Part shown: piece by piece, positions 26,432-35,253 of the stretch
Numbering within the stretch: the first letter of the stretch is position 1
Layout of the letters: each line of letters opens with the position of its first letter
Origin: Puniceicoccaceae bacterium
Lineage (GTDB): Bacteria > Verrucomicrobiota > Verrucomicrobiia > Opitutales > Coraliomargaritaceae
DNA: 64,000 bases
NCBI GenBank assembly: GCA_018402305.1
Contig: JAGYJE010000008.1
Location: 1-64,000, forward strand
Direction: 5' to 3'
Translations under genes and position numbers: made by a program
The notes under the pieces: model-generated
Databases searched by the model: none
Seen by the model: the letters and a program-made list of their open reading frames with translations, nothing else
Told to the model about the DNA's origin: nothing

Positions 26432-26998
26432 GTGACTGCTGAAAAATCATTTTTGAAAGACCGGACCATCCTCCTCGGGGTGACGGGATCCATCGCAGCC
26501 TATAAGGCGGCCGACATTATCGGTCGTCTCTCCGAGGCGGGGGCCAGCGTCTATCCGATCATGAGTGCGGGCGCCCACAATTTTATTGGTGCACTGACCC
26601 TGCAGACCTTATCGAAAAACCCCGTGGCCTCGGATATCTGGGAGGAGGGGGCTGGCTCTCAACCGGGGCACATCGAGCTCGCCGACAGCGCGGACCTTCT
26701 GCTCGTGGCCCCGGCCACGGCGCATTGCCTCGCCCAGTTTGCGCACGGGCTGGCACCGGATTTGTTGACATCAGTGCATTTGGCGACGCCCGCACCGGTG
26801 ATGCTGGCACCTGCGATGAACGGAAAAATGCTGATGCATCCTGCGACTCAGGCAAACATCCGCTGCTTGCGCGAGCGTGGCTATCACTTCATCGAGCCGG
26901 ACTCGGGGATGCTCGCCTGCGGCTATGAAGGCCCCGGTAAACTGGCCTCGGTCGAGTCTATCGTGGCTGCGGTGAGTGCGTTTTTTGAGATGAAATAA
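26432..26998 (+). CDS. coaC: Phosphopantothenoylcysteine decarboxylase-type flavoprotein
   Basis: A 188-residue HFCD-family flavoprotein when started at the GTG at 26432. The longer frame, which begins inside the leuA upstream region, lacks family similarity there. Visible motifs: TGSIAAYKAADIIGRL at the N-terminus, SADLLLVAPATAHCLAQFAHGLAPDLL, the APAMNGKML (PAMN) motif, and GMLACGYEG with the catalytic Cys. This protein carries only the decarboxylase half of Dfp. The CoaB half must be separate. It belongs to coenzyme A synthesis. Confidence 0.88.
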   Translation: MTAEKSFLKDRTILLGVTGSIAAYKAADIIGRLSEAGASVYPIMSAGAHNFIGALTLQTLSKNPVASDIWEEGAGSQPGHIELADSADLLLVAPATAHCLAQFAHGLAPDLLTSVHLATPAPVMLAPAMNGKMLMHPATQANIRCLRERGYHFIEPDSGMLACGYEGPGKLASVESIVAAVSAFFEMK

Positions 26999-27074
26999 GC
27001 CTCCCGAATGGATTCCAGAAAGTAGCCTGAGAGTATGGCTTTGACGCGGCGTCAATAATCATTCGGATAGCGCC

Positions 27075-28211
27075 ATGGAAATCAATTTCACAAAACTCGC
27101 CGCCGTTTTGACCGGCTTCTCCACGCAATTGCAGAAGGGTGAGCGGGTGCTCATTGATGCCTTCGACATCCCCGAGGGGATGGTCATTGCCTTGGTGCGG
27201 GCCGCCCGCGAGCGGGGGGCCGTCCCCTTCGTCAACCTGCAGCAGGCTCGAATCAACCGCGAGCTGATCAATGGCCTGGATGCCGAGCAGTTTGAGACGC
27301 AGGCCACCTGGGAGCTGGCGCGTATGCAAAAAATGGATGCCTATATCGCGGTGCGCGGCTCCGATAATATTTTTGAGATGTCGGACGTGGCCCCCGACAA
27401 GATAAGCCGCGTCATGCGCGCCATGAAGGGTGTGCTCGACTATCGCGTGGGCAAGACGAAGTGGGTCATCCTGCGCTGGCCGACCCCAGCCATGGCGCAG
27501 CAGGCCATGATGAGCACGGAAAGTTTTGAAGAATTCTTTTTTCGGGTTTGTACGCAGGATTACAGTCGAATGGAGGCAGGCATGGCGGCTCTGGAGGTGC
27601 TTATGGCGGCAACTGACCGGGTTGAACTCAAGGGCCCCGGCACCGACCTGCGTTTCTCTATCAAGGGCATCGGGGCGGTCTCCTGCGGCGGTCGCCACAA
27701 CATCCCGGACGGCGAGGTCTTCTCCTGCCCAGTCAAAGACTCGGTGGAGGGCGAGATCACCTACAACGCGCCCACGGTCTATCAGGGCACCTCCTTCGAC
27801 CGGATTCACCTAAAATTTGAAAAGGGTAAGATCGTCCACGCCGAAGGCACCAACACCCAGCGCCTCAACGACATCCTGGATTCCGATGCAGGTGCCCGCT
27901 ATATTGGTGAGTTCGCTATCGGATTCAATCCGCACATCCTTGAACCCATGCGTGACATCCTCTTCGACGAGAAGATCGCCGGCTCCTTCCACTTCACCCC
28001 CGGCCAAGCCTACGAGGAGGCGGACAATGGCAACCGCTCCCAAGTCCATTGGGATATGGTGCAGATCCAGCGGCCCGAATACGGCGGCGGTGAGATCTGG
28101 TTTGATGGCGAGTTGATTCGTAAGGATGGGCTCTTTGTTAAAGAAGAACTGAAGTCGTTGAACCCGGAGTGTTTATTGGATCCCGATCCCTTATTTGACA
28201 AAAGCCACTAA
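27075..28211 (+). CDS. M29-family metallo-aminopeptidase
   Basis: A 378-residue cytosolic aminopeptidase of the thermophilic AmpS/PepS family. Sequence features fit: an N-terminal helical domain, an active-site Glu-containing [21 protein letters not shown], and a later GEFAIGFNP and QVHWDMVQ metal-binding histidine region. It would trim N-terminal residues from short peptides in the cytosol. It stands alone. The region after it up to dnaX holds only the toxin-antitoxin remnant. Confidence 0.87.
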   Translation: MEINFTKLAAVLTGFSTQLQKGERVLIDAFDIPEGMVIALVRAARERGAVPFVNLQQARINRELINGLDAEQFETQATWELARMQKMDAYIAVRGSDNIFEMSDVAPDKISRVMRAMKGVLDYRVGKTKWVILRWPTPAMAQQAMMSTESFEEFFFRVCTQDYSRMEAGMAALEVLMAATDRVELKGPGTDLRFSIKGIGAVSCGGRHNIPDGEVFSCPVKDSVEGEITYNAPTVYQGTSFDRIHLKFEKGKIVHAEGTNTQRLNDILDSDAGARYIGEFAIGFNPHILEPMRDILFDEKIAGSFHFTPGQAYEEADNGNRSQVHWDMVQIQRPEYGGGEIWFDGELIRKDGLFVKEELKSLNPECLLDPDPLFDKSH

Positions 28212-28270
28212 CTAGTCAGGCTAGTCAGCAATTGCTGGCAAAAATTATACACAGGCGGATTCAGGCGGGG

Positions 28271-28518
28271 ATGGCGTCTGGCAACTTCAAGAGGCAAAGG
28301 CTTGTTTTAGCGAGTTGGTCAGGCGAGCGGAGGTGCGGCCTCAGCGCGTCACTGTCCGTGGGAAGGATGCGGTGGCGGTCCTTTCCGAACGGGACTATGA
28401 GCGACTCTGTCCCGAGTCGAAAACCAGCCTCACTGGCCTGATGGGATCCTCGCCGCTGGCGGATGTCCCATTTGGGGAGCAGGGTGATCGAATGCCGGTC
28501 CGGGAGGTTGACCTGTGA
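28271..28518 (+). pseudogene. Degenerate VapB/Phd-type antitoxin
   Basis: The frame reads WQLQEAKACFSELVRRAE, then TVRGKDAVAVLSERDYERL, a clear Phd/YefM antitoxin sequence. No ATG is in frame ahead of the conserved part. The nearest ATG, at 28271, is out of frame with the conserved reading by one base, so a small deletion near the start is likely. The stop overlaps the toxin start (GTGA). It once neutralised the VapC-type toxin encoded next. Confidence 0.75.
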
Positions 28519-28625
28519 GCGCCTGGCTGCTCGATACGAATGTCCCCTCATGCTTAGCGACCCGCAATGCCGCCGACTTCATCGGCGCAGGTGTGGCGCT
28601 CGTGAATCCTTGGGAAGCAGGGTGA
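28515..28625 (+). pseudogene. VapC-type PIN-domain toxin remnant with large internal deletion
   Basis: Only 36 residues remain. The N-terminus (SAWLLDTNV) carries the first catalytic Asp of PIN domains. It is followed abruptly by ATRNAADFIGAGVALVNPW, the C-terminal signature of VapC toxins. The middle roughly 90 residues are missing in frame. A functional nuclease is therefore not possible. The start overlaps the antitoxin stop, the normal vapBC arrangement. Confidence 0.8.
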
Positions 28626-28767
28626 GCGTAGCTCATTCCGCGATTCGGGGCGGTCGGGCTGCTCGCAAAGTGAGACCTGCCGTATGCGTGGAAGGGTTCA
28701 GTCGCAAATTACCGAAAAAGTCCCTTGCCAGCGCGTCAACAAGGTCGCTTCTTTGCAGTGAATCAAG

Positions 28768-29934
28768 ATGGAAAAAGCCTATCAAGTAATCGCCCGCCGT
28801 TGGCGCCCCAAGCAGTTCAGTGAACTGGTTGGGCAAGACCACATCGTGCGCACCTTGAGCAATGCGATCGAGACAAAACGCATCGCGCACGCCTACCTCT
28901 TCGTGGGCCCGCGTGGCACAGGTAAGACGAGTACGGCCCGACTTTTCGCCAAGGCGCTCAACGCCGAGGGCGGCCCCAGCGCGACGCCCGATAATGAGTC
29001 CGATACCAGTCGGGCCATCATGGATGGCTCCTGCATGGATGTGATTGAGATTGACGGCGCCTCCAACAACAGCGTCGAGCAGGTCCGTAGCCTCCGGGAG
29101 GAGTGCCAGTTCGCTCCCGCGCAGTGCACCTACAAAATCTACATCATCGACGAGGTGCACATGCTGTCCACCGCCGCGTTTAATGCGCTCCTTAAAACGC
29201 TGGAAGAGCCGCCCGAGCATGTTAAATTCTTCTTCGCCACGACGGAGGCGCACAAGGTGCTGGCGACCATCGTCTCGCGCTGCCAGCGCTTCGAGTTTCG
29301 GCCCATTTCCGATGAGGTGATCACGGAAAAGCTCACTGAGATCTGTCAGGCAGAAGCCATCCAAGTAGAGCCCCCCGCGCTGGCCTCCATTGCGCGCCTC
29401 GCGAATGGTGGCATGCGGGATGCCCAGTCGATCCTCGATCAAATGATCTCCTTTTGCGGGAGCGACATTAAGGAGAGCGACGTCTTGGATGTCTACGGCC
29501 TCGTTTCCGACGAGCGGATCGCCCAACTGGCCCAAGCCATCGCCGGGCTCGACTTTGCCAAAATCATCGAAGCGGTGGACGCTTTTGCCAGCGAGGGCCG
29601 CGATCTCTACCGCATCCTCGTCGATCTCCAGGCGCATGCCCGCAAGGCGCTCCTCGATGCCATTGCCAAAGGCGGAAACACGGAGCAACTCGGCTGCGCG
29701 ATGACCACCGAGTCCATCATGCGGATGCTCGATGCGTTGCACCGTGGAGAGGCCTCGGTGCAACGCGGCCTCTCCGAGAAAGTGAATTTCGAAGTGGTTC
29801 TGCTCAAAGCCGCTGAGGAATCGCGCTCGCGGGCGATTGATACGCTAATTAAGCAAGTGGCTGCGGCCGGTGACGCGGTGCAAACCTCCGCTGCAAGCGC
29901 TCCGGAGGACGACGCCGAGGTAAAAAAAAACTAA
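28768..29934 (+). CDS. dnaX: DNA polymerase III gamma subunit (short dnaX product)
   Basis: A 388-residue clamp-loader ATPase. The AAA+ domain has Walker [11 protein letters not shown], Walker [11 protein letters not shown], and the SRC arginine-finger region ([11 protein letters not shown]). The usual zinc-binding cysteines are not obvious in the short loop between them. Domain III follows to about residue 360. The frame ends in a stop immediately after a run of nine adenines, which makes the shorter gamma product. A longer tau form is produced by a -1 shift at that run (separate entry). It partners HolA, encoded at 23451-24548. Confidence 0.94.
   Translation: MEKAYQVIARRWRPKQFSELVGQDHIVRTLSNAIETKRIAHAYLFVGPRGTGKTSTARLFAKALNAEGGPSATPDNESDTSRAIMDGSCMDVIEIDGASNNSVEQVRSLREECQFAPAQCTYKIYIIDEVHMLSTAAFNALLKTLEEPPEHVKFFFATTEAHKVLATIVSRCQRFEFRPISDEVITEKLTEICQAEAIQVEPPALASIARLANGGMRDAQSILDQMISFCGSDIKESDVLDVYGLVSDERIAQLAQAIAGLDFAKIIEAVDAFASEGRDLYRILVDLQAHARKALLDAIAKGGNTEQLGCAMTTESIMRMLDALHRGEASVQRGLSEKVNFEVVLLKAAEESRSRAIDTLIKQVAAAGDAVQTSAASAPEDDAEVKKN
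29922..29934 (+). promoter_or_regulatory. dnaX slippery A9 run with downstream stop (programmed -1 shift or transcript slippage)
   Basis: The zero frame reads GTA AAA AAA AAC TAA. The heptamer A AAA AAC allows a -1 shift, and nine adenines also allow RNA polymerase slippage. A GGAGG sits at 29904-29908, 13 bases ahead of the run, close to the spacing of the stimulatory Shine-Dalgarno element known from E. coli dnaX. After the shift the frame is open for about 130 codons. A weak 4-bp hairpin (CTCC GCGC GGAG) follows. Confidence 0.8.
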
Positions 29935-30323
29935 TTATCCCCAAAGCGAAGCCGGCTCCGCGCGGAGAGGACCCTGAGCCCTCGACGGAGCCTGATCTCG
30001 AAGCAACAGCGCTTGAGGAAGATCCCGAAACCGAGCCGCGTCCGGCATCGTCTGCCGATACACCGCTGGAAGCACCCTCCGAATTTTTGGCGGCGGCCCT
30101 GGACGGGCAAATCAGCGACGCCGAGCTGGAAGGGAGCGATCCCTCTCTGGATGCCATCGGGCTTGTCGACGCCTTGCCCACACGCGGGCAGAAAGCACCC
30201 CTGATTACCCTCGAAGCGGCTCAGGCAAAGCTGCCCCCCGAGGTATTGAAGGCCCTCGAAGAGAAATTCATGGGCAGCCTCACCCAAGTCCGCCACCGCG
30301 ACGAGCGGGACCAAATGTTATGA
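29931..30323 (+). CDS. dnaX: Tau-specific C-terminal extension of dnaX (reached by -1 frameshift)
   Basis: Open frame one base back from the gamma frame, with no start codon of its own at its beginning. It encodes about 130 residues, first a Pro/Glu-rich linker ([19 protein letters not shown] region), then a small helical domain ([44 protein letters not shown]). Shifted translation gives a tau of about 518 residues. The composition fits the flexible tau linker and a polymerase/helicase contact domain, as inferred from the family. Confidence 0.8.
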   Translation, partial: LIIPKAKPAPRGEDPEPSTEPDLEATALEEDPETEPRPASSADTPLEAPSEFLAAALDGQISDAELEGSDPSLDAIGLVDALPTRGQKAPLITLEAAQAKLPPEVLKALEEKFMGSLTQVRHRDERDQML

Positions 30324-30348
30324 TGCCAGACTCCTCTCCCTTCACCCA

Positions 30349-30906
30349 TCAGCTCCCACACGGAATTTTTCGGTTATGCGGTTGAGCGGAGTCGTTCATC
30401 GCACACGCAAGCAAATCAACTTCCGTTGATGGATTCGCCGGAGGAACCGTCCCTGCGGACTCGTGCCCCAGCCGTATCTCCTGAGCATGCATAACTGCGG
30501 TAGGCCAGTCAGGCAATATGTTGGCCATGGCCTTCTCCGCGACTTCCCTATTCGTTGAGTAATCCATGCGCAACTCATTCTTGAAAGCCTTTTTAGCGGA
30601 ATCGCCATCTACGAGGTCAGAGCGAGTCGTTTTCTTAAGATGCAGCAGCAGCAGCCAGTATTCAAAACACGGTGTGGAGTGAGCCAACCTGACGCCCTTA
30701 CCATCCACTTTCTGCATCACATCATTCCAGAATCCCCCGCGCGTCGCCACATCTGTATCGATAACCGCCCAAACATGGTCGTAATGCTTAACCTCATCGA
30801 CAGCCAACTGCCCCTTCTTCACTCCTGCAGCTGCTGCCTTACGCTTCAAGCTCTCATCCTTGCGCTGCTTCCACCATGGTTTCGGATCTGAATCCCCTCG
30901 AGTCAT
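30349..30906 (-). CDS. RloB-like nuclease, apparently internally shortened
   Basis: A 185-residue protein with the RloB core: VWAVIDTDVATRGGF and STPCFEYWLLLLHLKK match the family's D-x-D and P-C-F-E-x-W-L motifs. The usual N-terminal ILIVCEGxKTE-type block (toprim-like Glu) is not found; the region between residues 22 and 40 looks shortened. It follows the truncated RloA ATPase with an ATGA overlap. RloAB pairs are found in restriction and defence loci. Here both members look damaged, so function is doubtful. Confidence 0.72.
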   Translation of the reverse strand: MTRGDSDPKPWWKQRKDESLKRKAAAAGVKKGQLAVDEVKHYDHVWAVIDTDVATRGGFWNDVMQKVDGKGVRLAHSTPCFEYWLLLLHLKKTTRSDLVDGDSAKKAFKNELRMDYSTNREVAEKAMANILPDWPTAVMHAQEIRLGHESAGTVPPANPSTEVDLLACAMNDSAQPHNRKIPCGS

Positions 30907-31919
30907 CTGGAAGCGCTCTCCGTTTCGATCATTCCATCTTTGGCAAAGTTTCCCAACAACCCCCTCGGAACAAAGGGGACTGCACCATATCGTCCGGCCA
31001 TGTAGCCACGTATGAGCGATTCGCCACCCCGTGGCTTATAGTCAGTCAGCGGGTAAAGATGAACCGCCCCCTCATCATCTTTGTCGGTGAACCACACTTG
31101 GTCTCGACGCATGAGGGTGCTATCCAGTAATAAAGGGTTGTGCGTCGTGAAAATGATCTGAGCACCTGCTGTGTTCTCTTTGTCGCTGAAAAATAGTTTG
31201 AGGAGTTCGCGAACCATGATCGGGTGCATGCTCGTCTCGATCTCATCAATACAAACCGTGTAGCCCTCGCTTAGAATATCCAACCAAGGACCGATCAAAG
31301 AGAAAAGCCGATGCGTTCCGGCTGATTCACGATCCCAATCGAGCGCGACCTTTGCATTCTTAGGTCCTTTATGAAAAAGCTGAGGTTCCATCCGTTTCGG
31401 CTGGCTGTCTTCGCTGCTGAAATCCTTGAATTTCTCTGGATCGACTACCTTGAGAACCTCAAAAAAGCTCTGATCCAAGGGTGCCCCCTCGACAGCCAGC
31501 GCATCGACGATTCCGATGTCGGCATGACGGAGGGCTTTTACTATCTTCGACTTAAGTTCTTCATTATTCCCATCAAGCTGCGTTAGAGTAAAACTCCTTC
31601 CAAGATTTGATCGCGTGCTCAAGTCCAGGAATTTGAAGCGATGCACCAACCATCGAAATGCGGGTTTAACCGGCTCCCGTGCTTCCGCAACAGCCTTCGA
31701 CAGATAGAGCATGTTAGGCAACGTCCGCTCCTCGATATCACGGCTCCTAGGCAACCCGGTAGGACTTTCGGGAGAGTAGTCATGTTTTCCGGCCTCAGGA
31801 TCCCAGTCCCGTTCAAACCAAATTTGCTCTTTGCCCACAGGCCAAGCTCGCAACGACTCGTGAAGGATCAAACGCTTTGTCGCAGCAACCCTATATTCAT
31901 AACGAACCCCGTCTTCCAT
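30903..31919 (-). CDS. RloA-like ATPase lacking its N-terminal Walker A part
   Basis: A 338-residue ABC-type AAA ATPase. The C-terminal half is intact, with a Walker B-like VCIDEIETSMHP, a signature-like region and IIFTTHNPLLLDS. The Walker A (GxNGSGKS) is missing. Homologous reading continues upstream of the ATG to 32051 (AAKEPTAFAIVYMEDGVRYEY) and then breaks into unrelated DNA. That unrelated DNA is a 26-bp tandem repeat and a recombinase fragment. It is best read as a decayed 5' end. It is coupled to the RloB-like gene. Confidence 0.75.
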   Translation of the reverse strand: MEDGVRYEYRVAATKRLILHESLRAWPVGKEQIWFERDWDPEAGKHDYSPESPTGLPRSRDIEERTLPNMLYLSKAVAEAREPVKPAFRWLVHRFKFLDLSTRSNLGRSFTLTQLDGNNEELKSKIVKALRHADIGIVDALAVEGAPLDQSFFEVLKVVDPEKFKDFSSEDSQPKRMEPQLFHKGPKNAKVALDWDRESAGTHRLFSLIGPWLDILSEGYTVCIDEIETSMHPIMVRELLKLFFSDKENTAGAQIIFTTHNPLLLDSTLMRRDQVWFTDKDDEGAVHLYPLTDYKPRGGESLIRGYMAGRYGAVPFVPRGLLGNFAKDGMIETESASR

Positions 31920-32078
31920 ATAGACAATGGCGAACGCTGTCGGCTCTTTCGCAGCGGATGAATCGAGCGAATATCCTGACGAGTTCTTCCCCGGTTCACT
32001 TGTTCGAGATACAGGTCGTTGGAGGTGTTCTCTATTTCGGTCGCGAGCGCCTCATGCGTGCACCAAAATTTATGTTTT

Positions 32079-32130
32079 TACGAAACGACCCCTTTTTCAG
32101 CTCTTACGAAACGACCCCTTTTTCAGCTCT
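32079..32130. repeat. 26-bp perfect tandem duplication
   Basis: A 26-bp unit (TACGAAACGACCCCTTTTTC followed by AGCTCT) occurs exactly twice, head to tail. It lies between the truncated rloA end and the recombinase fragment, which suggests a recombination or slippage scar at the junction. Confidence 0.9.
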
Positions 32131-32133
32131 ACC

Positions 32134-32307
32134 GGCCACGATGTCCTGCGCCATTCCTATATCTCCTACCACTGCGCCAAGTTCCAGAGCGTCGGAGCCA
32201 CCTCACTGCAGGCAGGCAATTCCGAGTCCATCGTCCGCAAGCATTACCTCAAGATGGTTGCAAAGGCCGAGGCGGAAAAGTTCAGGGGGGTCGTCCCGGG
32301 GAAGTAA
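32134..32307 (+). pseudogene. C-terminal fragment of a tyrosine recombinase
   Basis: The frame gives GHDVLRHSYISYHCAKF, LQAGNSESIVRKHYLKMV and then a stop. This corresponds to boxes II and III and the catalytic Tyr of integrases found in this phylum, but only about 58 residues remain. The upstream catalytic region is absent. The HYL tyrosine and GNSES signature are clear. It lies between the damaged rloAB locus and recQ, and marks a lost mobile element. Confidence 0.8.
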
Positions 32308-32326
32308 GTTTAATTGAAACTACGCG

Positions 32327-34435
32327 CTACTTGTAACCCTTCGCCTCTTCCACGGTTATCAAATCGTTCTGCGCGAGCTTGTAGGCTATCGAATAAGCGG
32401 AGCGCTTATGCTCACCCGCGATCTCCGATACTGGCTTGCCACTTTTGAATTTCTCAAAGACCCCTTCTTTCTCAGCAGCGGGAAACGGCAGCCCATGGCG
32501 ATCCGGTCGCCCATTAGCACGATTCATTTCGATCCTCATTTCCTCAGTGAGTTTTTCCTTCTTGGGCTTTTCGATATTCCCCTCCGATGGCTCTTCTTCT
32601 GCCTCAGTGACTTCGCCCCCGTTTGTACGTATCCACTGCCGGATGATCTCCATAAATGCCTCACCGTAGTCAGACAGCTTGCGCTTACCGACCCCTGAAA
32701 TCGCCAGAAAAGCCGAATCACTTGTTGGTAATTCTGCTGCCATGCAACGCAGAGACACATCCCCAAAAATCACATACGGAGGCACACCCGCAGCATCCGC
32801 CAGTTCCTTTCTAAGTTCCCGAAGCTTCTGGAAAAGCCCCTCGTCGCATTCCACCATGCCACCCTTGCTGACGACCTTCGGCTCCTTCACCGGCTTCAAC
32901 GCAGGTAAAATCAACAAGATACGCTCCTTGTCATTCACTGCTTGTATCGCCTTCCGCGTGACCGTCAGTGTGCTATAGCCATCATCCGACAGCTGGAAAT
33001 ACCCGTGCTGCGTCATCTGCTTGCCGAGCGCCAACCAATACGAGGCAGACTGGTCTATCCCCTTACCATAGGCCCTCAGCCGATCATGCCTTTTCTGGAT
33101 GACCTTCGCCGCCTTCGAGCCGCGCAACACATCCACAGCATGCTTCAGCCCCATCGCATAACCCCCGTCAGCGATCATATTCACGCAGTAGATCAGCTTC
33201 ACCGCCCACTCCGTCACATCCTCCTCACTTCGATCCGAGAGGCAGCTATCACAGCTGCCACAGCTGCCTCCCTCGAGCTCCTCTCCGAAATAGCGCACCA
33301 GCGCAGCCCACCGACAGCCCGTGTTCTCTGAAAAATCAGCCATCTGCCGCAGCTGCTGCCGGGAAATTCGCTTCGCGTTCTCATCCTCCATTTCGTCGAT
33401 GAAGAAATTCAGCGTCCGCAGATCACCCGCACTATAGAGCAGCGTGCATTCCGAGGGTAGGCCGTCCCGCCCGGCACGCCCCGTCTCCTGGTAGAAGCTC
33501 TCGATATTCTTTGGCAGGTCCGCGTGCAGCACATAGCGCACATTCGGCTTATTGATACCCATTCCGAAAGCGATCGTCGCACAGATCACCGGCACATCAT
33601 CCCGGATAAAAGCCTCCTGATTCGCCGCACGCACCTCATCACTCAGTCCCGCATGGTAGGGCAGCGCTTTGATGCCGATCTCCTGCAGCGCAGTCGCATA
33701 CTCATCCGTCGTCTTCCGCGCCAGGCAATACACGATGCCCGACTCATCCGCGCGTTCCTTCACGAGCCCACAGACCTGTTGAAGCACCTTCTTCTTGGGC
33801 AAGATCCGGTAGCGTAAATTCGGCCGATAAAAACTCGCCACGAAGATTTCCGCATCCCGCATCCTTAGTTGCGTGACGATGTCCCGCCGCACCCGTTCCG
33901 TCGCCGTCGCGGTCAGAGCAATTACCGGCACCCCCTCAAAATGCGTCCTCAGCTCCGCCAGTTGTCGATACACCGGTTTGAAAGTATGCCCCCACTCACT
34001 GATGCAGTGCGCCTCATCGATCGCGATCGCAGCCACCTTCCACCGCTTCATGCGCTCCATACTTCCCTCAGCAAAAATCGACTCCGGCGCCATATACAGC
34101 AGCTTGTATTTCCCCTCATCCAGCCCCGCCATCCGGCGCTGCCTTTCATTGTAGCCGAGCGACGAGTTTAGAAAAGTCGCCGCCACACCTGCCGCTTCCA
34201 TCTGGTCCACTTGGTCCTTCATCAGCGCAATCAGCGGCGACACAACCACCGTCAGCCCATCACGCAAAAGCGCAGGTAGCTGGTAGCAAAGACTCTTCCC
34301 ACCACCCGTCGGCAGGATCGCCAGCACATCACGCCCCGCCACATGCGCCTCGATGATCGCCTCTTGCTCCGGCCGGAAACTGTCGTAGCCGAAAACTGCC
34401 TTTAGAGTATTTGCTATATCTTGTGCCGTCTCCAT
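32327..34435 (-). CDS. recQ: ATP-dependent DNA helicase RecQ
   Basis: A 702-residue superfamily 2 helicase that unwinds 3'-overhang DNA in recombination and repair. Visible domains: helicase core with ILPTGGGKSLCYQLPA (Walker A), IAIDEAHCISEWG (DEAH), and QETGRAGRDGLPSECTLLYSAGD; the zinc-binding subdomain CGSCDSC; and an HRDC domain (residues about 535-610, LREL RKEL AD and ISGVGKRKL). The C-terminal 90 residues add a low-complexity Glu/Lys linker and a helical tail. The start at 34435 fits the family, though an ATG 36 bases upstream is possible. It is divergent from ssb. Confidence 0.94.
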   Translation of the reverse strand: METAQDIANTLKAVFGYDSFRPEQEAIIEAHVAGRDVLAILPTGGGKSLCYQLPALLRDGLTVVVSPLIALMKDQVDQMEAAGVAATFLNSSLGYNERQRRMAGLDEGKYKLLYMAPESIFAEGSMERMKRWKVAAIAIDEAHCISEWGHTFKPVYRQLAELRTHFEGVPVIALTATATERVRRDIVTQLRMRDAEIFVASFYRPNLRYRILPKKKVLQQVCGLVKERADESGIVYCLARKTTDEYATALQEIGIKALPYHAGLSDEVRAANQEAFIRDDVPVICATIAFGMGINKPNVRYVLHADLPKNIESFYQETGRAGRDGLPSECTLLYSAGDLRTLNFFIDEMEDENAKRISRQQLRQMADFSENTGCRWAALVRYFGEELEGGSCGSCDSCLSDRSEEDVTEWAVKLIYCVNMIADGGYAMGLKHAVDVLRGSKAAKVIQKRHDRLRAYGKGIDQSASYWLALGKQMTQHGYFQLSDDGYSTLTVTRKAIQAVNDKERILLILPALKPVKEPKVVSKGGMVECDEGLFQKLRELRKELADAAGVPPYVIFGDVSLRCMAAELPTSDSAFLAISGVGKRKLSDYGEAFMEIIRQWIRTNGGEVTEAEEEPSEGNIEKPKKEKLTEEMRIEMNRANGRPDRHGLPFPAAEKEGVFEKFKSGKPVSEIAGEHKRSAYSIAYKLAQNDLITVEEAKGYK

Positions 34436-34529
34436 CTTCGCCGAGTCTGTTTCTCGGAGTATATCGGGCAAGTCTGAACACCCTAAGTTATTTTGTTGCC
34501 CCGTCTTTCATTTTTCCAACTGTTGAAGC

Positions 34530-34958
34530 ATGGCCAACATGAACAAAGTCATCCTCATGGGTAACCTCACCCGCGACCCCGAGCTCAAGGAGCTACCATC
34601 CGGTAACAAAGTCTGCGACTTCGGTCTCGCCGTAAACCGCACCTACACCAGCCAGTCCGGTGAGCAACGCGATGAAACCACATTCGTCGAGCTCTCCTGC
34701 TTTGCCCGTGGAGGCGAAGTTATCCATCAATATACCCGCAAGGGCAGCCCTCTCTTCGTCGAGGGCCGTCTCCGCTACGATTCCTGGACAAATGACCAGG
34801 GCGAAAAACGCAACAAGCTCAACGTCATCGTCGAGACTTTTCAGCTTCTGCCCGACAACCAACACGGCGCCGACGCTCCCTCGGAGCCTAAAACAACGCC
34901 CACCTCTGACGATAGTAAACTTCCTGACAAAGACCCATTCGGAGACGACCCTTTTTAG
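34530..34958 (+). CDS. ssb: Single-stranded DNA-binding protein
   Basis: A 142-residue OB-fold protein. The core has MNKVILMGNLTRDPELKEL, VCDFGLAVNRTY and DETTFVELSCFARGG. The C-terminus ends in the acidic DPFGDDPF tip that recruits repair and replication proteins such as RecQ, which is encoded divergently next door. It coats single-stranded DNA in replication and repair. Length and motifs are normal for bacterial SSB. Confidence 0.96.
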   Translation: MANMNKVILMGNLTRDPELKELPSGNKVCDFGLAVNRTYTSQSGEQRDETTFVELSCFARGGEVIHQYTRKGSPLFVEGRLRYDSWTNDQGEKRNKLNVIVETFQLLPDNQHGADAPSEPKTTPTSDDSKLPDKDPFGDDPF

Positions 34959-34973
34959 CAACCCGCAGCATGG

Positions 34974-35126
34974 CTATTCCTCCATTTCCACATAAGTTTC
35001 TTTATCGTCTTTAAAGAAACCAAGCTTGCGATAAAACTCGAGCACCGTCTCGTCCACTTTTACATCGCTAGGCTGGAGCGGCTTCTTCAGATAGACACCT
35101 TCCAGAGTCGTCCAGCTTGTTCTCGA
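34974..35126 (-). pseudogene. Unrecognised coding remnant next to the restriction island
   Basis: Fifty codons are open on the minus strand with no start and a clean stop. They read SWTTLEGVYLKKPLQPSDV and ETVLEFYRKLGFFKDDKETYVEMEE, a plausible C-terminus of a protein family I cannot name. A stretch at 35136-35160 is almost identical to the 3' end of the XRE controller gene at 41231-41257 (one mismatch in about 26). It looks like a fragment of a once larger restriction-associated locus. Confidence 0.45.
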
Positions 35127-35253
35127 TCAGCACCCCCCGGCATAGCCGAAACAAAATCATGAAAACGTGGGCTGACCCCTTCTTTACACCATAAAAGAGG
35201 CATAACTAGGCAAAAAATCAAGGTTAATAGCATACATCAGGTAGTCACGTTAA

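Noticed and set aside
28633-29763. A 376-residue minus-strand open frame opposite dnaX
   Set aside because: It is entirely opposite the clamp-loader gene and is a GC-rich codon shadow; the forward protein is certain. Other long antisense frames (for example opposite pdhB, recQ and mod) were rejected on the same ground.
32079-32130. The 26-bp tandem repeat considered as a DGR-type repeat or att site
   Set aside because: Both copies are identical, there is no adenine-biased change, and no tRNA or core site is nearby.
31927-32307. A 126-residue plus-strand frame through the rloA upstream region
   Set aside because: Only its last 58 residues look like a recombinase; the earlier part is opposite rloA coding sequence.
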